Notes: generated from the sequence alone by a model not told the origin. Shown: positions 8,357-19,865, counted from the first letter of the stretch. The stretch is DNA of 64,000 bases from Sphingomonas panacisoli (GCF_007859635.1 NZ_CP042306.1:1116001-1180000), one strand, 5' to 3'. Numbers and translations are program-made.

Positions 8357-8962
8357 TCAGGCCGGATAGGCTTCACCTGGATTAAGCGGCAGGCCGTTGT
8401 CATTGGCTGGCGAGGCGAGGAACGGACGCGCAATCAATAATGTGGCAACCATGATCGGCGCCGCGCCGAGTGCCGCGAAGCCGCAAAACGCCAATACCCA
8501 GCCGGCAATGACGAGGGCGGCGATGCCGGTCTGTCGCTGCCGGACGGCCAGCATGCCGCTCAAGACAACGGCGATCAGGAAGTCGCCGGCCGTCATCTGC
8601 GGCAGCAGAGCGGGCAGCGTGAGGCTCACCAGCAACGTGGCGGGCAGCAGCTTCCCGCCACGCGGCGGACGGGCGGAGAAGTGCGCGATCAGCCAGGCCG
8701 CCGCGCCCAGCGCCGCCGCCATCGCCAACCCGGCGAGCGGCAGCCCGCCGGTCCAGGGCAGCGCCTCGACGAGCGCCCAGATATTGGGTGCGCCGTCGGA
8801 CAGCCGTGGCGGCATATCGATGCTGAAGAAACCGGGAACGATCCGTACCGCCGCCGATCCGCACGCTAGCGCGACGGCTATGACGGTCAGCCAGGCCCGG
8901 CGCGCCGCTTGACGCGCGGATGCGAATCCGGTTCGGGGGGTGGGGAAGGGGGACGCGAACAC
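8357..8962 (-). CDS. Hypothetical multi-pass membrane protein
   Basis: The start is placed at GTG 8962, preceded by AGGA at five bases, giving 201 residues; an ATG at 9058 would add 32 residues and would run through the rpsL promoter. About five to six hydrophobic segments are present with the loop RIVPGFFSIDMPPRLSDGAPN between the first two. The arrangement resembles the C-terminal part of GT87-type polyprenyl-phosphate mannosyltransferases, a weak likeness only. It is divergent from rpsL. Confidence 0.6.
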   Translation of the reverse strand: MFASPFPTPRTGFASARQAARRAWLTVIAVALACGSAAVRIVPGFFSIDMPPRLSDGAPNIWALVEALPWTGGLPLAGLAMAAALGAAAWLIAHFSARPPRGGKLLPATLLVSLTLPALLPQMTAGDFLIAVVLSGMLAVRQRQTGIAALVIAGWVLAFCGFAALGAAPIMVATLLIARPFLASPANDNGLPLNPGEAYPA

Positions 8963-9013
8963 CGTGTCCTGATAGCCGCCACGGGTTAGCGTCGCGTAAA
9001 GCCCCGCGCCCCG

Positions 9014-9042
9014 TTGACCGTTTCCGACTCCGCGTCTATAGG
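9014..9042 (+). promoter_or_regulatory. Promoter of the rpsL (str) operon
   Basis: TTGACC at 9014-9019 and TATAGG at 9037-9042 are separated by exactly 17 bases, a good housekeeping sigma-type promoter. It would give an untranslated leader of about 165 bases before rpsL. The leader contains a T-rich stretch (about 9140-9153) and a small CCAG-attt-CTGG hairpin near 9178-9189. Confidence 0.65.
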
Positions 9043-9211
9043 CCCGCCCGCCCCACATAGCGCTTTTGCCATGGGGGGAGAGCTGAACGCTGCCGGAAGA
9101 CGCGGGTCATGGGATGTGCCGAGAGGCGCCCAACGACCCTTTTCGTTTTTTCCAAAGGCTCCCGGCAAAGTAACCGCCAGATTTCTGGTAACGCAAAAGG
9201 TGAAGGGCTTC

Positions 9212-9583
9212 ATGCCAACGATCAACCAGCTGGTCCGCAAGGGCCGCGACCCGCAGAAGGCCAAGTCGAAGGTCCCTGCGATGGAGCAGAACCCGCAGAA
9301 GCGCGGCGTCTGCACCCGCGTCTATACGACGACCCCGAAGAAGCCGAATTCGGCGCTGCGCAAGGTGGCCAAGGTCCGCCTGACCAACCAGCGCGAAGTC
9401 ATCAGCTACATCCCCGGTGAGGGCCACAACCTTCAGGAGCACTCGGTGGTCCTGATCCGTGGCGGCCGTGTGCGCGACCTTCCCGGTGTGCGTTACCACG
9501 TGCTGCGTGGCGTGCTCGACACGCAGGGTGTCAAGGATCGCAAGCAGAGCCGTTCGAAGTACGGCGCGAAGCGTCCGAAATAA
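9212..9583 (+). CDS. rpsL: 30S ribosomal protein S12
   Basis: The 123-residue protein begins [12 protein letters not shown] and carries the decoding-site loops [12 protein letters not shown] and [16 protein letters not shown]. The start ATG at 9212 has an AAGG/AAGGG region upstream; the frame is open further upstream but the family begins here. S12 helps monitor codon-anticodon pairing at the A site. At residue 88, where E. coli and Mycobacterium have Lys, this protein has Arg; in other bacteria that exchange is known to give streptomycin resistance. Confidence 0.98.
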   Translation: MPTINQLVRKGRDPQKAKSKVPAMEQNPQKRGVCTRVYTTTPKKPNSALRKVAKVRLTNQREVISYIPGEGHNLQEHSVVLIRGGRVRDLPGVRYHVLRGVLDTQGVKDRKQSRSKYGAKRPK

Positions 9584-9585
9584 CC

Positions 9586-9667
9586 GTCATCCCGGCGAAG
9601 GCCGGGATCGCTGAGTTAGATGTTGTGACATAGCCGCCAACGGCCCCGGCCTCCGCCGGGGCGACGG
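9586..9667. repeat. Intergenic inverted-repeat pair between rpsL and rpsG
   Basis: Two hairpins (CCCGGCGAAGGCCGGG and CCCCGGCCTCCGCCGGGG) with GTCA...GACGG outer ends are separated by about 40 bases. It is the same family as the other mirrored intergenic elements in the window, here placed inside the str operon, where it could affect RNA stability or relative expression of rpsL and rpsG. Confidence 0.8.
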
Positions 9668-9693
9668 CTGGTTGATTAGAAGGAAAAGAGCAA

Positions 9694-10164
9694 ATGGCTC
9701 GTCGTCGTCGTCCCGAGAAGCGGGAAATCCTGCCTGATCCCAAGTTTGGTGATGAGGTCCTGTCGAAATTCATGAACAGCGTCATGCTGGACGGCAAGAA
9801 GTCGGTCGCGGAAGGCATCGTCTATTCGGCGATGGAAACCGTCGAGACTCGCGCCAAGAAGGACCCGCTCGGCGTGTTCCATGACGCGCTGAACAACATC
9901 AAGCCGGGCATCGAAGTCCGTTCGCGCCGCGTCGGCGGTGCGACGTATCAGGTTCCGGTCGAAGTGCGCCCCGAGCGTGCCCAGGCGCTGGCGATCCGCT
10001 GGCTGATCTCGGCCGCGCGTGCGCGCAGCGAGAACACCATGTCGGCGCGCCTGTCGGGCGAGCTGCTCGACGCGTCGAACAATCGCGGCAACGCGGTCAA
10101 GAAGCGCGAAGACACGCACCGCATGGCGGAAGCGAACCGCGCGTTCTCGCACTACCGTTGGTAA
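9694..10164 (+). CDS. rpsG: 30S ribosomal protein S7
   Basis: The 156-residue protein ([20 protein letters not shown]...) is the primary assembly protein of the 30S head and binds 16S rRNA. The C-terminal AFSHYRW is typical. AGAAGGAAAAGAG precedes the ATG. In E. coli S7 represses the str operon through the rpsL-rpsG gap; here that gap is occupied by a repeat pair, so the same site is not evident. Confidence 0.98.
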   Translation: MARRRRPEKREILPDPKFGDEVLSKFMNSVMLDGKKSVAEGIVYSAMETVETRAKKDPLGVFHDALNNIKPGIEVRSRRVGGATYQVPVEVRPERAQALAIRWLISAARARSENTMSARLSGELLDASNNRGNAVKKREDTHRMAEANRAFSHYRW

Positions 10165-10220
10165 TCGCTCGGCCGTCGTTCGCGGCGGTCTGGCAACGGT
10201 AATAAAATTACCTACATACG

Positions 10221-10245
10221 GGAGGTCGGATCGTCCGGCCTCCCA
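10221..10245 (+). other. Hairpin between rpsG and fusA
   Basis: GGGAGGTCGGA (10221-10231) and TCCGGCCTCCC (10235-10245) pair over 11 positions with one U-G and a three-base loop, 21 bases before the fusA start. There is no T-run after it, so a processing site or translational control element is more likely than a terminator. Confidence 0.55.
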
Positions 10246-10266
10246 CATCGCTAAGGAAAGCACGTC

Positions 10267-12360
<2,094 letters not shown>

Positions 12361-12393
12361 GCGGGGCTGGCATTAGTTAAAAACACCCGCTAT

Positions 12394-12416
12394 GGGGCCG
12401 CCTTCGCGGTGGTCCC
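12394..12416 (+). other. Hairpin in the fusA-tuf gap
   Basis: GGGGCCGCC and GGTGGTCCC pair over nine positions with two G-U pairs around a TTCGC loop. It sits 40 bases before tuf without a following T-run. It may be a processing or stabilising structure that helps tuf reach a higher level than fusA. Confidence 0.4.
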
Positions 12417-12456
12417 GGCGACCCACGAAACGAATTTTCCCAGAAGGTAGGAAAAA

Positions 12457-13653
12457 ATGGCGAAGGCAAAGTTTGAGCGGAACAAGCCGCACATGAACAT
12501 CGGCACCATCGGTCACGTCGACCATGGCAAGACGTCGCTGACGGCAGCGATCACCAAGATTCTGGCCGAGAACGTTGCGGGCAACGCAGCGGTCGACTTC
12601 GCCAACATCGACAAGGCGCCGGAAGAGCGCGAGCGCGGCATCACCATCTCGACCGCGCACGTCGAGTATGAGACCGAAGCGCGCCACTACGCGCACGTCG
12701 ATTGCCCGGGCCACGCCGACTATGTGAAGAACATGATCACCGGCGCCGCGCAGATGGACGGCGCGATCCTGGTCGTGTCGGCCACCGACGGCCCGATGCC
12801 GCAGACCCGCGAGCACATCCTGCTCGCGCGCCAGGTCGGCGTGCCGGCGATGGTCGTGTTCATGAACAAGGTCGACCTGGTCGACGACGCCGAGATCCTC
12901 GAGCTGGTCGAGCTGGAAATCCGCGAGCTTCTCAGCTCGTACGACTTCCCGGGCGACGACATCCCCGTGATCCCGGGCTCGGCCACTGCTGCGCTGAACG
13001 GCGGCGACGACAAGCTCGGCAAGGACGCCGTCCTCAGCCTGATGAAGGCGGTCGACGAATACCTGCCGCAGCCGGAGCGTCCGCTCGATAAGCCGTTCAT
13101 GATGCCGATCGAAGACGTGTTCTCGATCTCGGGTCGCGGTACCGTCGTCACCGGCCGCGTCGAGACCGGCGTGGTCAAGGTCGGTGAGGAAGTCGAGATC
13201 GTCGGCATCCAGCCGGAAGTCCGCAAGACCACCGTCACGGGCGTCGAAATGTTCCGCAAGCTGCTCGACCAGGGCCAGGCCGGCGACAATATCGGCGCGC
13301 TGATCCGCGGCGTGGGCCGTGAGGACGTCGAGCGTGGCCAGGTTCTCTGCAAGCCGGGCTCGATCAAGCCGCACACCGACTTCTCGTCGGAAGTGTACGT
13401 GCTGTCGAAGGAAGAAGGCGGCCGTCACACGCCGTTCTTCGCCAACTATCGTCCGCAGTTCTACTTCCGCACGACCGACGTGACCGGCACCGTTGAGCTG
13501 CCTTCGGGCACCGAAATGGTCATGCCGGGCGACAACGTCGCGCTGGGCATCAAGCTCATCGCACCGATCGCCATGGACGTCGGCCAGCGCTTCACCATCC
13601 GCGAGGGTGGCCGCACGGTCGGTTCGGGCATCGTCTCGGGCATCACCAAGTAA
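12457..13653 (+). CDS. tuf: Elongation factor Tu
   Basis: The 398-residue GTPase delivers aminoacyl-tRNA to the ribosome. Motifs are [11 protein letters not shown], the DCPGHADY box, NKVD, and the C-terminal [14 protein letters not shown]...[19 protein letters not shown] lies before the ATG. Only one tuf is in the window; whether a second copy exists cannot be told. A strong terminator follows, so tuf ends the str transcript rather than reading into the S10 operon. Confidence 0.98.
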   Translation: MAKAKFERNKPHMNIGTIGHVDHGKTSLTAAITKILAENVAGNAAVDFANIDKAPEERERGITISTAHVEYETEARHYAHVDCPGHADYVKNMITGAAQMDGAILVVSATDGPMPQTREHILLARQVGVPAMVVFMNKVDLVDDAEILELVELEIRELLSSYDFPGDDIPVIPGSATAALNGGDDKLGKDAVLSLMKAVDEYLPQPERPLDKPFMMPIEDVFSISGRGTVVTGRVETGVVKVGEEVEIVGIQPEVRKTTVTGVEMFRKLLDQGQAGDNIGALIRGVGREDVERGQVLCKPGSIKPHTDFSSEVYVLSKEEGGRHTPFFANYRPQFYFRTTDVTGTVELPSGTEMVMPGDNVALGIKLIAPIAMDVGQRFTIREGGRTVGSGIVSGITK

Positions 13654-13676
13654 GCTTTCAGTCCCAGGACTGACCG

Positions 13677-13711
13677 GAAAGCCCGGCCTCGCGAGAGGTC
13701 GGGCTTTTCTG
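13677..13711 (+). terminator. Rho-independent terminator after tuf
   Basis: AAAGCCCGGCCTC and GAGGTCGGGCTTT form a long stem with one U-G pair and a short GCGA loop, followed by TTTTCT. This is a clear intrinsic terminator and separates the str operon from the following genes. Confidence 0.88.
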
Positions 13712-13756
13712 CGTTTGGGGTTGTGGTGGGAGACGATCCTCGTCCGTTGCCGAGAG

Positions 13757-13785
13757 TTGGCAATTGAGTGGCGAGCGGATGTAAA
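13757..13785 (+). promoter_or_regulatory. Putative promoter of the lipoprotein gene
   Basis: TTGGCA (13757-13762) and TGTAAA (13780-13785) are 17 bases apart. The start of transcription would fall about 12 bases before the ATG at 13804, leaving a very short leader without an obvious ribosome binding site. Confidence 0.4.
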
Positions 13786-13803
13786 CTGATGCAGCATTGT
13801 TTC

Positions 13804-14253
13804 ATGCTCAAGCGGTTTCTCCCTTTCGTCTTCGCGGGCTCGCTGGTCGCGGGTGGTTGCAGTGAGACACTCACACCGTCGACACCCCCACTGCTAGAAA
13901 ACGTCACCGCGGCAGGCGGATGGTGGAATGGAGGCTGTCCGCCTAAGGACAAGGCCGAAGCGGAACTCTACCGGCCCTCGGAAGAGGCGCTTTCTCCGGA
14001 ACTCATAGACCGGCTTTCAAAGCAGTTTCCCGTGGGCAGTGCTGCAAATCGCTTAGAGCGAAGTCTCAAACAACAGGGCTTCAGCATTCTCCGTCCATGC
14101 GACGCTATCCCGGCCATTCGATTAGGTGAGTTCCGACAGACCGGTGGAAGGTTTTACGGCCCCTATCCGATCTTTGCACAGGTTGCGTGGGAGCAAGATG
14201 CGGCTGGCAGGATATTATGGACTAAGGGGACGGTGTCTTTCACCGGGCCGTGA
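13804..14253 (+). CDS. Putative lipoprotein inserted between tuf and rpsJ
   Basis: The 149-residue product has a lipoprotein-type signal (MLKRFLPFVFAGSLVAGGC), with C20 as the likely lipidated Cys although the -3 residue is Ala rather than Leu. Two later Cys (in GGCPPKD and LRPCDA) could pair. The mature part has no family I recognise. Base content is lower than in the neighbours (two 60-base lines at 13981-14100 have 33 and 31 G+C), and codon choice is less biased. It breaks the usual tuf-rpsJ junction and has its own promoter candidate, so it looks like an acquired gene. Confidence 0.65.
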   Translation: MLKRFLPFVFAGSLVAGGCSETLTPSTPPLLENVTAAGGWWNGGCPPKDKAEAELYRPSEEALSPELIDRLSKQFPVGSAANRLERSLKQQGFSILRPCDAIPAIRLGEFRQTGGRFYGPYPIFAQVAWEQDAAGRILWTKGTVSFTGP

Positions 14254-14311
14254 GACCAATGATCGCAAAGGATGCCATCGCACTTTCTCGCGACAATGCG
14301 ACGAACGGGGG

Positions 14312-14340
14312 TTGATCCCCAGCGCCACTCTGTGTAGTGG
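14312..14340 (+). promoter_or_regulatory. Candidate promoter region of the S10 operon
   Basis: A terminator after tuf means the S10 operon needs its own promoter within 14254-14423. TTGATC (14312-14317) and TAGTGG (14335-14340) are 17 bases apart, but the -10 match is poor. Downstream, AAGAG...GGCCC and GGGC...CTCTT can pair between about 14368 and 14408, a possible leader structure before rpsJ. Confidence 0.3.
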
Positions 14341-14423
14341 CCCGCCTTCAGTTTTCGTATGAACCAGCAAGAGGTGGCCCCCGCAAGGGCTAGCTGCCCC
14401 GCTCTTTCGCATCGGTAGGAACC

Positions 14424-14732
14424 ATGGACAGCAATATCCGCATTCGCCTGAAGGCGTTCGACCATCGCGTGCTCGATCAGGCGACCGGCGACATCGCCGA
14501 CACCGCGCGCCGCACCGGCGCGATGATCCGTGGTCCGATCCCGCTGCCGACGCGCATCGAGAAGTTCACCGTGAACCGCGGCCCGCACATCGACAAGAAG
14601 TCGCGCGAGCAGTTCGAGGTTCGCACCTACAAGCGCATGCTGGACATTGTTCAGCCGACCCCGCAGACGGTCGACGCACTGATGAAGCTCGATCTCGCCG
14701 CAGGCGTTGACGTCGAGATCAAACTCGCCTAA
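14424..14732 (+). CDS. rpsJ: 30S ribosomal protein S10
   Basis: The 102-residue protein ([19 protein letters not shown]...) belongs to the 30S head. It contains the loop [20 protein letters not shown] and ends VDVEIKLA. In other bacteria it also serves as NusE in antitermination complexes with NusB. AGGA lies six bases before the ATG. It is first in the S10 operon; a long structured gap follows. Confidence 0.97.
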   Translation: MDSNIRIRLKAFDHRVLDQATGDIADTARRTGAMIRGPIPLPTRIEKFTVNRGPHIDKKSREQFEVRTYKRMLDIVQPTPQTVDALMKLDLAAGVDVEIKLA

Positions 14733-14742
14733 CGGCACCGCT

Positions 14743-14934
14743 CCCGCGATCGACTCCGGTCTCGCGGGACGCTGACAAATAGAGATACCGCTGATCTTCG
14801 GATCAGGCAGCGTCTCCCGTCACGTTTCAGGCGTATGCCAGGAACAACCAGCCCGGGACGGGGGCTCGCTTCGCATTACCGGGCTGGACCGATCGATGTT
14901 CGCATCGGTCCCAAGCACTTTCGGGATGGTCCCG
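14743..14934 (+). promoter_or_regulatory. Structured leader (five tandem hairpins) before rplC
   Basis: Within 229 bases between rpsJ and rplC are: CCCGCGA/TCGCGGG (14743-14749 with 14762-14768); CTGATC-ttcg-GATCAG (14791-14806) inside an outer GACGCTG/CAGCGTC stem (14768-14774 with 14808-14814); CCAGCCCGG/CCGGGCTGG (14848-14856 with 14879-14887); GGACCGAT/ATCGGTCC (14886-14893 with 14904-14911); CGGGA/TCCCG (14922-14934). Neighbouring stems share bases at 14886-14887 and at 14768, so they may exclude each other, as in attenuators. In E. coli L4 controls this operon from a leader before rpsJ; a control point here would be different. Confidence 0.6.
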
Positions 14935-14961
14935 TCCGTGCCTCTGTAAGGAGCCAAGATC

Positions 14962-15720
14962 ATGCGCACTGGCGTGATCGCGAAGAAGTTGGGGATGACC
15001 CGCCTGTTTCAGGACGACGGCCGCCACGTGCCGGTTACCGTTCTGAGCCTCGAAGGGCTGCAGGTCGTTTCCCGTCGCGAAATGGATAAGGACGGCTACA
15101 CCGCCGTTCAGTTGGGCGCGGGCGTCGCCAAGGCGAAGAACGTCGCCAAGCCGCAGCGCGGCCACTACGGCAAGGCCGAGGTCGAGGCGAAGGCCTTCCT
15201 CGCCGAATTCCGTGTGGACGAAGACGGTCTGCTGGACGTGGGCGCCGAGATTTCGGCCGACCATTACGTCGCCGGCCAGATCGTCGATATCCAGGGCAAG
15301 ACCCAGGGTAAGGGCTTCCAGGGCGGCATGAAGCGCTGGGGCTTCGGCGGTCTGCGCGCGACGCACGGCGTGTCGGTCTCGCACCGCTCGCTCGGTTCGA
15401 CCGGTCAGCGCCAGGATCCGGGCAAGGTCTTCAAGAACAAGAAGATGGCCGGTCACATGGGTGACAAGAACCGCACCCAGCAGAATCTCGAGATCGTCGG
15501 CACCGACGTCGAGCGCGGCCTCATCTTCGTCAAGGGCTCGGTCCCTGGCTCGAAGGGCGGCTGGCTGCTCGTCAAGGACGCCGTCAAGGTCGCCCGCCAC
15601 GCCGACGCGCCGTTCCCGGCCGGGCTGAAGCAGGCCGCCAACAGCAACAATGCCGCTCCCGCCGAGACGCCCGCCGAGGTTGTCGAGACGCCGGAAGCGA
15701 CCGAAGGCCAGGAGGGCTGA
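14962..15720 (+). CDS. rplC: 50S ribosomal protein L3
   Basis: The 252-residue protein starts [20 protein letters not shown] and contains the long central loop [20 protein letters not shown] that reaches the peptidyl-transferase centre, including the Gln after KGFQ that is methylated in E. coli. The C-terminus has an alanine/proline/glutamate-rich extension of about 35 residues ([18 protein letters not shown]), not found in the E. coli protein. AAGGAG precedes the ATG. Confidence 0.97.
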   Translation: MRTGVIAKKLGMTRLFQDDGRHVPVTVLSLEGLQVVSRREMDKDGYTAVQLGAGVAKAKNVAKPQRGHYGKAEVEAKAFLAEFRVDEDGLLDVGAEISADHYVAGQIVDIQGKTQGKGFQGGMKRWGFGGLRATHGVSVSHRSLGSTGQRQDPGKVFKNKKMAGHMGDKNRTQQNLEIVGTDVERGLIFVKGSVPGSKGGWLLVKDAVKVARHADAPFPAGLKQAANSNNAAPAETPAEVVETPEATEGQEG

Positions 15721-15722
15721 AC

Positions 15723-16352
15723 GTGAAGGTCAAGGTTTCCTCCTTCGACGCCAAGGCGAAAGCGGCGGACGTCGAGCTCAACGACGAGGTCTTCGGCCTC
15801 GATCCGCGCGCCGACATCCTGCACCGCGTCGTCACCTGGCAGCTCGAAAAGCGTCGTGCGACCGCACGCGGCACGCGTGAACGCGCCGACGTCGCCCGCA
15901 CCGGCAAGAAGTTCGGTCGCCAGAAGGGCGGCGGTACCGCCCGTCACGGCGATCGCCGCGCCCCGGTGTTCATCGGCGGTGGTAAGGCGCACGGCGCTCG
16001 CGTCCGCGACTTCAATCCGGGCCTGAACAAGAAGATCCGCGCGCTAGGCCTGAAGATGGCGCTGTCGAGCCACGCCAAGGCGGGTTCGCTGGTGATCATG
16101 GACAGCCTGTCGGTGAAGGACAGCAAGACCAAGACGCTGAAGGGCGATCTGGCAAAGGCGGGCTTCGGCAAGTCGGTGCTGTTCATCGACGGCGATGCGG
16201 TCGAGACGAGCTTCGCGCTGGCGGCGGGCAACCTGGGTCACCTCAACGTGCTCCCGGCCGCCGGCGCCAACGTCTACGACATCCTGAAGCATGACACGCT
16301 GGTGCTGACGCGCGCCGCGGTCGAAAAGCTGGAGGCGCGTTTCAATGGCTAA
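15723..16352 (+). CDS. rplD: 50S ribosomal protein L4
   Basis: The 209-residue protein starts at GTG 15723, two bases after the rplC stop, and contains the extended loop [31 protein letters not shown] that lines the exit tunnel. L4 is an early assembly protein and in E. coli the autogenous regulator of this operon. It overlaps rplW by eight bases. Confidence 0.97.
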   Translation: MKVKVSSFDAKAKAADVELNDEVFGLDPRADILHRVVTWQLEKRRATARGTRERADVARTGKKFGRQKGGGTARHGDRRAPVFIGGGKAHGARVRDFNPGLNKKIRALGLKMALSSHAKAGSLVIMDSLSVKDSKTKTLKGDLAKAGFGKSVLFIDGDAVETSFALAAGNLGHLNVLPAAGANVYDILKHDTLVLTRAAVEKLEARFNG

Positions 16353-16668
16353 GAAGCCTGCGAAGTCGGGCGTCGACATCCGTCATTACGACGTGATCGT
16401 TGCCCCGCACATCACCGAAAAGTCGACGATGATGTCGGAACAGAATGCGGTGGTGTTCAAGGTCGCGCGTGACGCGACCAAGCCCGAGATCAAGGCTGCC
16501 GTCGAGGCGCTGTTCAATGTCAGCGTCACGAACGTCAACACGATCGTCCAGAAGGGCAAGACCAAGAAGTGGAAGGGCGCCGACTACACGCGCTCCGACA
16601 TGAAGAAGGCGATCGTGACGCTGAAGGACGGTCAGTCCATCGACGTGACGCAAGGGGTCAGCGCGTAA
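16345..16668 (+). CDS. rplW: 50S ribosomal protein L23
   Basis: The 107-residue protein sits at the tunnel exit and docks trigger factor and the signal recognition particle. Typical are [15 protein letters not shown] and [15 protein letters not shown]. The start overlaps the rplD end, and its TAA shares a base with the rplB ATG, so translation is probably coupled through rplD-rplW-rplB. Confidence 0.96.
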   Translation: MAKKPAKSGVDIRHYDVIVAPHITEKSTMMSEQNAVVFKVARDATKPEIKAAVEALFNVSVTNVNTIVQKGKTKKWKGADYTRSDMKKAIVTLKDGQSIDVTQGVSA

Positions 16669-17522
16669 TGGCACTCAAGCATTATAACCCGACGAGCCCG
16701 GCGCGCCGCGGCTTGATCCTGATCGACCGGTCGGGCTTGTTCAAGGGTCGCCCCATCAAGGCGCTGACCGAAGGCAAGCAGAAGACCGGCGGCCGCAACA
16801 ACAAGGGCCATGTGACCAGCCGCGGCATCGCGGGCGGCCACAAGCAGAAGTATCGCGTCATCGACTTCAAGCGTCGCTTGTGGGACGTCGACGGCACGGT
16901 GGAGCGGATCGAGTATGACCCGAACCGCACCGCCTTCATCGCGCTCGTGAACTACGGCGCGGGCGAGGACGGCAAGGATCGCCTGGCCTACATCATCGCA
17001 CCGCAGCGCCTCGGCGTCGGCGACAAGGTGATCGCGGGCAAGAAGACCGACGTGAAGCCGGGCAACGCGATGGAAATGGGCCAGATGCCGGTCGGCACCA
17101 TCGTCCACAACGTCGAGATGAAGCCGGGCAAGGGCGGTCAGATCGCGCGTTCGGCCGGTACCTATGTCCAGGTCGTCGGTCGCGACCGTGGGATGGTGAT
17201 CGTTCGCCTGAATTCGGGCGAGCAGCGCTACATCCACGCGAACTGCATGGCGACGGTCGGTGCGGTCTCGAACCCCGACAACCAGAACACCAATCTCGGC
17301 AAGGCCGGGCGCAACCGCTGGAAGGGCATCCGCCCGCTGACCCGCGGTGTCGCGAAGAACCCGGTCGACCACCCGCACGGCGGCGGTGAAGGCCGGACCT
17401 CGGGCGGCCGTCATCCGGTTACCCCGTGGGGCAAGCCGACCAAGGGTGCTCGCACTCGTCACAACAAATCGACCGACAAGATGATCATCCGGTCGCGTCA
17501 TTCGACTAAGAGGAAGGGCTAA
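16668..17522 (+). CDS. rplB: 50S ribosomal protein L2
   Basis: The 284-residue protein ([19 protein letters not shown]...) is needed for subunit joining and peptidyl transfer. The conserved [20 protein letters not shown] segment with the key His is present near the C-terminus. The ATG at 16668 overlaps the rplW stop. Confidence 0.98.
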   Translation: MALKHYNPTSPARRGLILIDRSGLFKGRPIKALTEGKQKTGGRNNKGHVTSRGIAGGHKQKYRVIDFKRRLWDVDGTVERIEYDPNRTAFIALVNYGAGEDGKDRLAYIIAPQRLGVGDKVIAGKKTDVKPGNAMEMGQMPVGTIVHNVEMKPGKGGQIARSAGTYVQVVGRDRGMVIVRLNSGEQRYIHANCMATVGAVSNPDNQNTNLGKAGRNRWKGIRPLTRGVAKNPVDHPHGGGEGRTSGGRHPVTPWGKPTKGARTRHNKSTDKMIIRSRHSTKRKG

Positions 17523-17524
17523 CC

Positions 17525-17800
17525 ATGGCTCGTTCAGTCTGGAAGGGCCCGTTCGTCGAACTGAGCCTGCTCAAGAAGGCGCAGACCGCGCAGGAAACCA
17601 ACGCGCGCGCGCCGATCAAGACCTGGTCGCGCCGCTCGACGATCCTGCCCGACTTCGTCGGCCTGACGTTCAGCGTCTATAACGGCCGCAAGTTCGTCCC
17701 CGTCTCGGTCAACGAAGACATGGTCGGCATGAAGCTCGGCGAGTTCGCACCGACCCGGTATTTCCCGGGCCACGCCGCCGACAAGAAGGGCAAGCGTTAA
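17525..17800 (+). CDS. rpsS: 30S ribosomal protein S19
   Basis: The 91-residue protein ([18 protein letters not shown]...) forms part of the 30S head with S13. The C-terminal [20 protein letters not shown] matches the family. It follows rplB after two bases. Confidence 0.97.
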   Translation: MARSVWKGPFVELSLLKKAQTAQETNARAPIKTWSRRSTILPDFVGLTFSVYNGRKFVPVSVNEDMVGMKLGEFAPTRYFPGHAADKKGKR

Positions 17801-17801
17801 G

Positions 17802-18179
17802 ATGTCCAAGGCTAAATCCCCCCGCAAGGTCGGCGACAAGGAAGCGCTGGCCGTTGCGACCCAGATCCGTGGTTCGGCGCAGAAGCTGAACCTGGTGGCT
17901 GGCCTGATCCGCGGCCGCAAGGCCGGCGACGCGCTCAACATCCTGGCCTTCTCGAAGAAGGGTATGGCGGTCGATGCGCGCAAGGTTCTCGCCTCGGCGA
18001 TCGCCAACGCGGAAAACAACCACAACCTCGACGTCGATGCGCTGGTCGTGTCGGAGGCGTCGGTCGGCAAGTCGATCACGTTGAAGCGTTTCGCGACCCG
18101 CGGCCGTGGCAAGTCCACCCGCATCCTGAAGCCGTTCTCGCGTCTTCGCATCGTCGTCCGCGAGCAGGAAGAAGCATAA
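17802..18179 (+). CDS. rplV: 50S ribosomal protein L22
   Basis: The 125-residue protein has the beta-hairpin that lines the exit tunnel near its C-terminus ([20 protein letters not shown]). Macrolide-related positions lie in this hairpin. The stop overlaps the rpsC ATG by one base. Confidence 0.97.
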   Translation: MSKAKSPRKVGDKEALAVATQIRGSAQKLNLVAGLIRGRKAGDALNILAFSKKGMAVDARKVLASAIANAENNHNLDVDALVVSEASVGKSITLKRFATRGRGKSTRILKPFSRLRIVVREQEEA

Positions 18180-18886
18180 TGGGTCACAAGAGCAATCCGA
18201 TCGGCCTGCGCCTGCAGATCAACCGTACCTGGGACAGCCGCTGGTTCGCGGAAGGCCAGGATTACGGCAAGCTGCTGCTCGAGGATCTGAAGATCCGCAA
18301 GTACATCGTCGACACGCTGCCCCAGGCCGCGATTTCAAAGGTGGTCATCGAGCGTCCGGCCAAGCTGTGCCGCGTGTCGATCTATGCCGCGCGCCCCGGC
18401 GTGATCATCGGCAAGAAGGGCACCGACATCGAGAAGCTTCGCAAGAAGCTCGGCACGATGACTTCGTCCGACGTGTCGCTGAACATCGTCGAGATCCGCA
18501 AGCCGGAGATCGACGCGAAGCTCGTCGCGCAGGGCATTGCCGACCAGCTCGAGCGTCGCATCGCGTTCCGCCGCGCCATGAAGCGCGCGGTGCAGTCGGC
18601 GATGCGCCTGGGTGCCGACGGCATCCACGTGATGTGCGGCGGCCGTCTCGGCGGCGCCGAAATCGCGCGGACCGAGAGCTATCGTGAGGGCCGCGTGCCG
18701 CGTCACACGCTGCGTGCCAACCTCGATTACGCCGAAGCGCAGGCGCACACCGCTTACGGTGTCTGCGGCGTCAAGGTGTGGGTGTTCAAGGGTGAGATCC
18801 TCGGTCACGACCCGATGGCGCAGGACCGGTTGATGATGGAGGCTCAAACCTCCGGCGTGCGCCCGGCGCGCGACGATCGCCGCTAA
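18179..18886 (+). CDS. rpsC: 30S ribosomal protein S3
   Basis: The 235-residue protein ([20 protein letters not shown]...) carries a KH domain with [14 protein letters not shown] and, with S4 and S5, lines the mRNA entry tunnel with helicase activity. The C-terminus [10 protein letters not shown] is basic and short. Start overlaps the rplV stop. Confidence 0.97.
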   Translation: MGHKSNPIGLRLQINRTWDSRWFAEGQDYGKLLLEDLKIRKYIVDTLPQAAISKVVIERPAKLCRVSIYAARPGVIIGKKGTDIEKLRKKLGTMTSSDVSLNIVEIRKPEIDAKLVAQGIADQLERRIAFRRAMKRAVQSAMRLGADGIHVMCGGRLGGAEIARTESYREGRVPRHTLRANLDYAEAQAHTAYGVCGVKVWVFKGEILGHDPMAQDRLMMEAQTSGVRPARDDRR

Positions 18887-18897
18887 GGATATAAGAG

Positions 18898-19332
18898 ATG
18901 CTGCAACCGAAAAAGTTCGCGCACCGCAAGCAGTTCAAGGGTCGCATTCACGGCGATGCCAAGGGCGGCGCTACGCTGAACTTCGGCTCGTACGGGCTGA
19001 AGGCACTGGAGCCGGAGCGGATCACCGCGCGTCAGATCGAGGCGGCTCGCCGCGCGATCACGCGTCACATCAAGCGCCAGGGGCGGTTGTGGATCCGCAT
19101 TTTCCCGGATCTTCCCGTGACCGGCAAGCCGGCCGAAGTCCGCATGGGTAAGGGCAAGGGCGCTCCCGAATATTGGGCAGCCCGCGTCAAGCCCGGCCGC
19201 ATCCTGTTCGAGCTGGACGGCGTTCCCGGCCCGCTCGCGGCGGAAGCGTTCAGCCGCGCAGCGATGAAGCTGCCGATCAAGGTCAAGGTCGTGGCGCGTC
19301 TGGGCGACACGTCGCACCTCGGAGGCGAATAA
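18898..19332 (+). CDS. rplP: 50S ribosomal protein L16
   Basis: The 144-residue protein ([19 protein letters not shown]...) contacts the A-site tRNA and the central protuberance. The conserved [19 protein letters not shown] loop is present, with the Arg that is hydroxylated in E. coli. GGATATAAGAG precedes the ATG. Confidence 0.97.
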   Translation: MLQPKKFAHRKQFKGRIHGDAKGGATLNFGSYGLKALEPERITARQIEAARRAITRHIKRQGRLWIRIFPDLPVTGKPAEVRMGKGKGAPEYWAARVKPGRILFELDGVPGPLAAEAFSRAAMKLPIKVKVVARLGDTSHLGGE

Positions 19333-19333
19333 G

Positions 19334-19561
19334 ATGGCCAAGAAAGAAACCAAGTCGAGCAAGCTCGACGTCGCCGGCAAGAGCGACGACCAGCTGAACG
19401 AGACCCTGGGCGAGCTGAAGCGCGAGGCGTTCAACCTCCGTTTCCAGGCGGCGACCAGCCAGCTCGAAAAGCCGAGCCGCGTGCGCGAAGTCCGTCGTGA
19501 CATCGCCCGTATCAAGACCCAGCAGTCCACGCGTGCGAAAGCCGCGTCGGCCGCGAAGTAA
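19334..19561 (+). CDS. rpmC: 50S ribosomal protein L29
   Basis: The 75-residue two-helix protein lies next to L23 at the tunnel exit. Typical is the [14 protein letters not shown] core followed by [12 protein letters not shown]. An N-terminal [16 protein letters not shown] extension is slightly longer than in E. coli. Confidence 0.95.
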   Translation: MAKKETKSSKLDVAGKSDDQLNETLGELKREAFNLRFQAATSQLEKPSRVREVRRDIARIKTQQSTRAKAASAAK

Positions 19562-19571
19562 GGAAGAAGCA

Positions 19572-19865
19572 ATGCCGAAGCGCGTGCTGACCGGACAGAT
19601 CGTCTCGGACAAGGGCGACAAGACGGTGGTCGTGAACGTGGAACGCAAGGTCAAGCATGCGCTCTACGGCAAGATCATCCGCCGTTCGAAGAAGTACCAC
19701 GCCCATGACGAGGGCAACGAATACAAGCAGGGTGAGACCGTGCGGATCGAAGAGACCGCGCCGATCAGCAAGCTGAAGACCTGGAAGGTGATCGAGCGGG
19801 TCAACACCCACGCGACGCCGGAGCGGGTCGAGCTGGGTGGCGAGGAAGCAGCCGCCGGCGCGTAA
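19572..19865 (+). CDS. rpsQ: 30S ribosomal protein S17
   Basis: The 97-residue OB-fold protein ([20 protein letters not shown]...) binds 16S rRNA early in assembly. The start ATG at 19572 follows AAGGAAGAAG; the frame is open upstream, but only through rpmC. It ends with an acidic/alanine tail (GGEEAAAGA). Confidence 0.96.
   Translation: MPKRVLTGQIVSDKGDKTVVVNVERKVKHALYGKIIRRSKKYHAHDEGNEYKQGETVRIEETAPISKLKTWKVIERVNTHATPERVELGGEEAAAGA

Noticed and set aside
8963..9058. Longer N-terminus of the membrane protein starting at 9058 on the minus strand
   Set aside because: The extra residues are Gly/Arg-rich without a family pattern and cover the rpsL promoter; GTG 8962 has a proper ribosome binding site.
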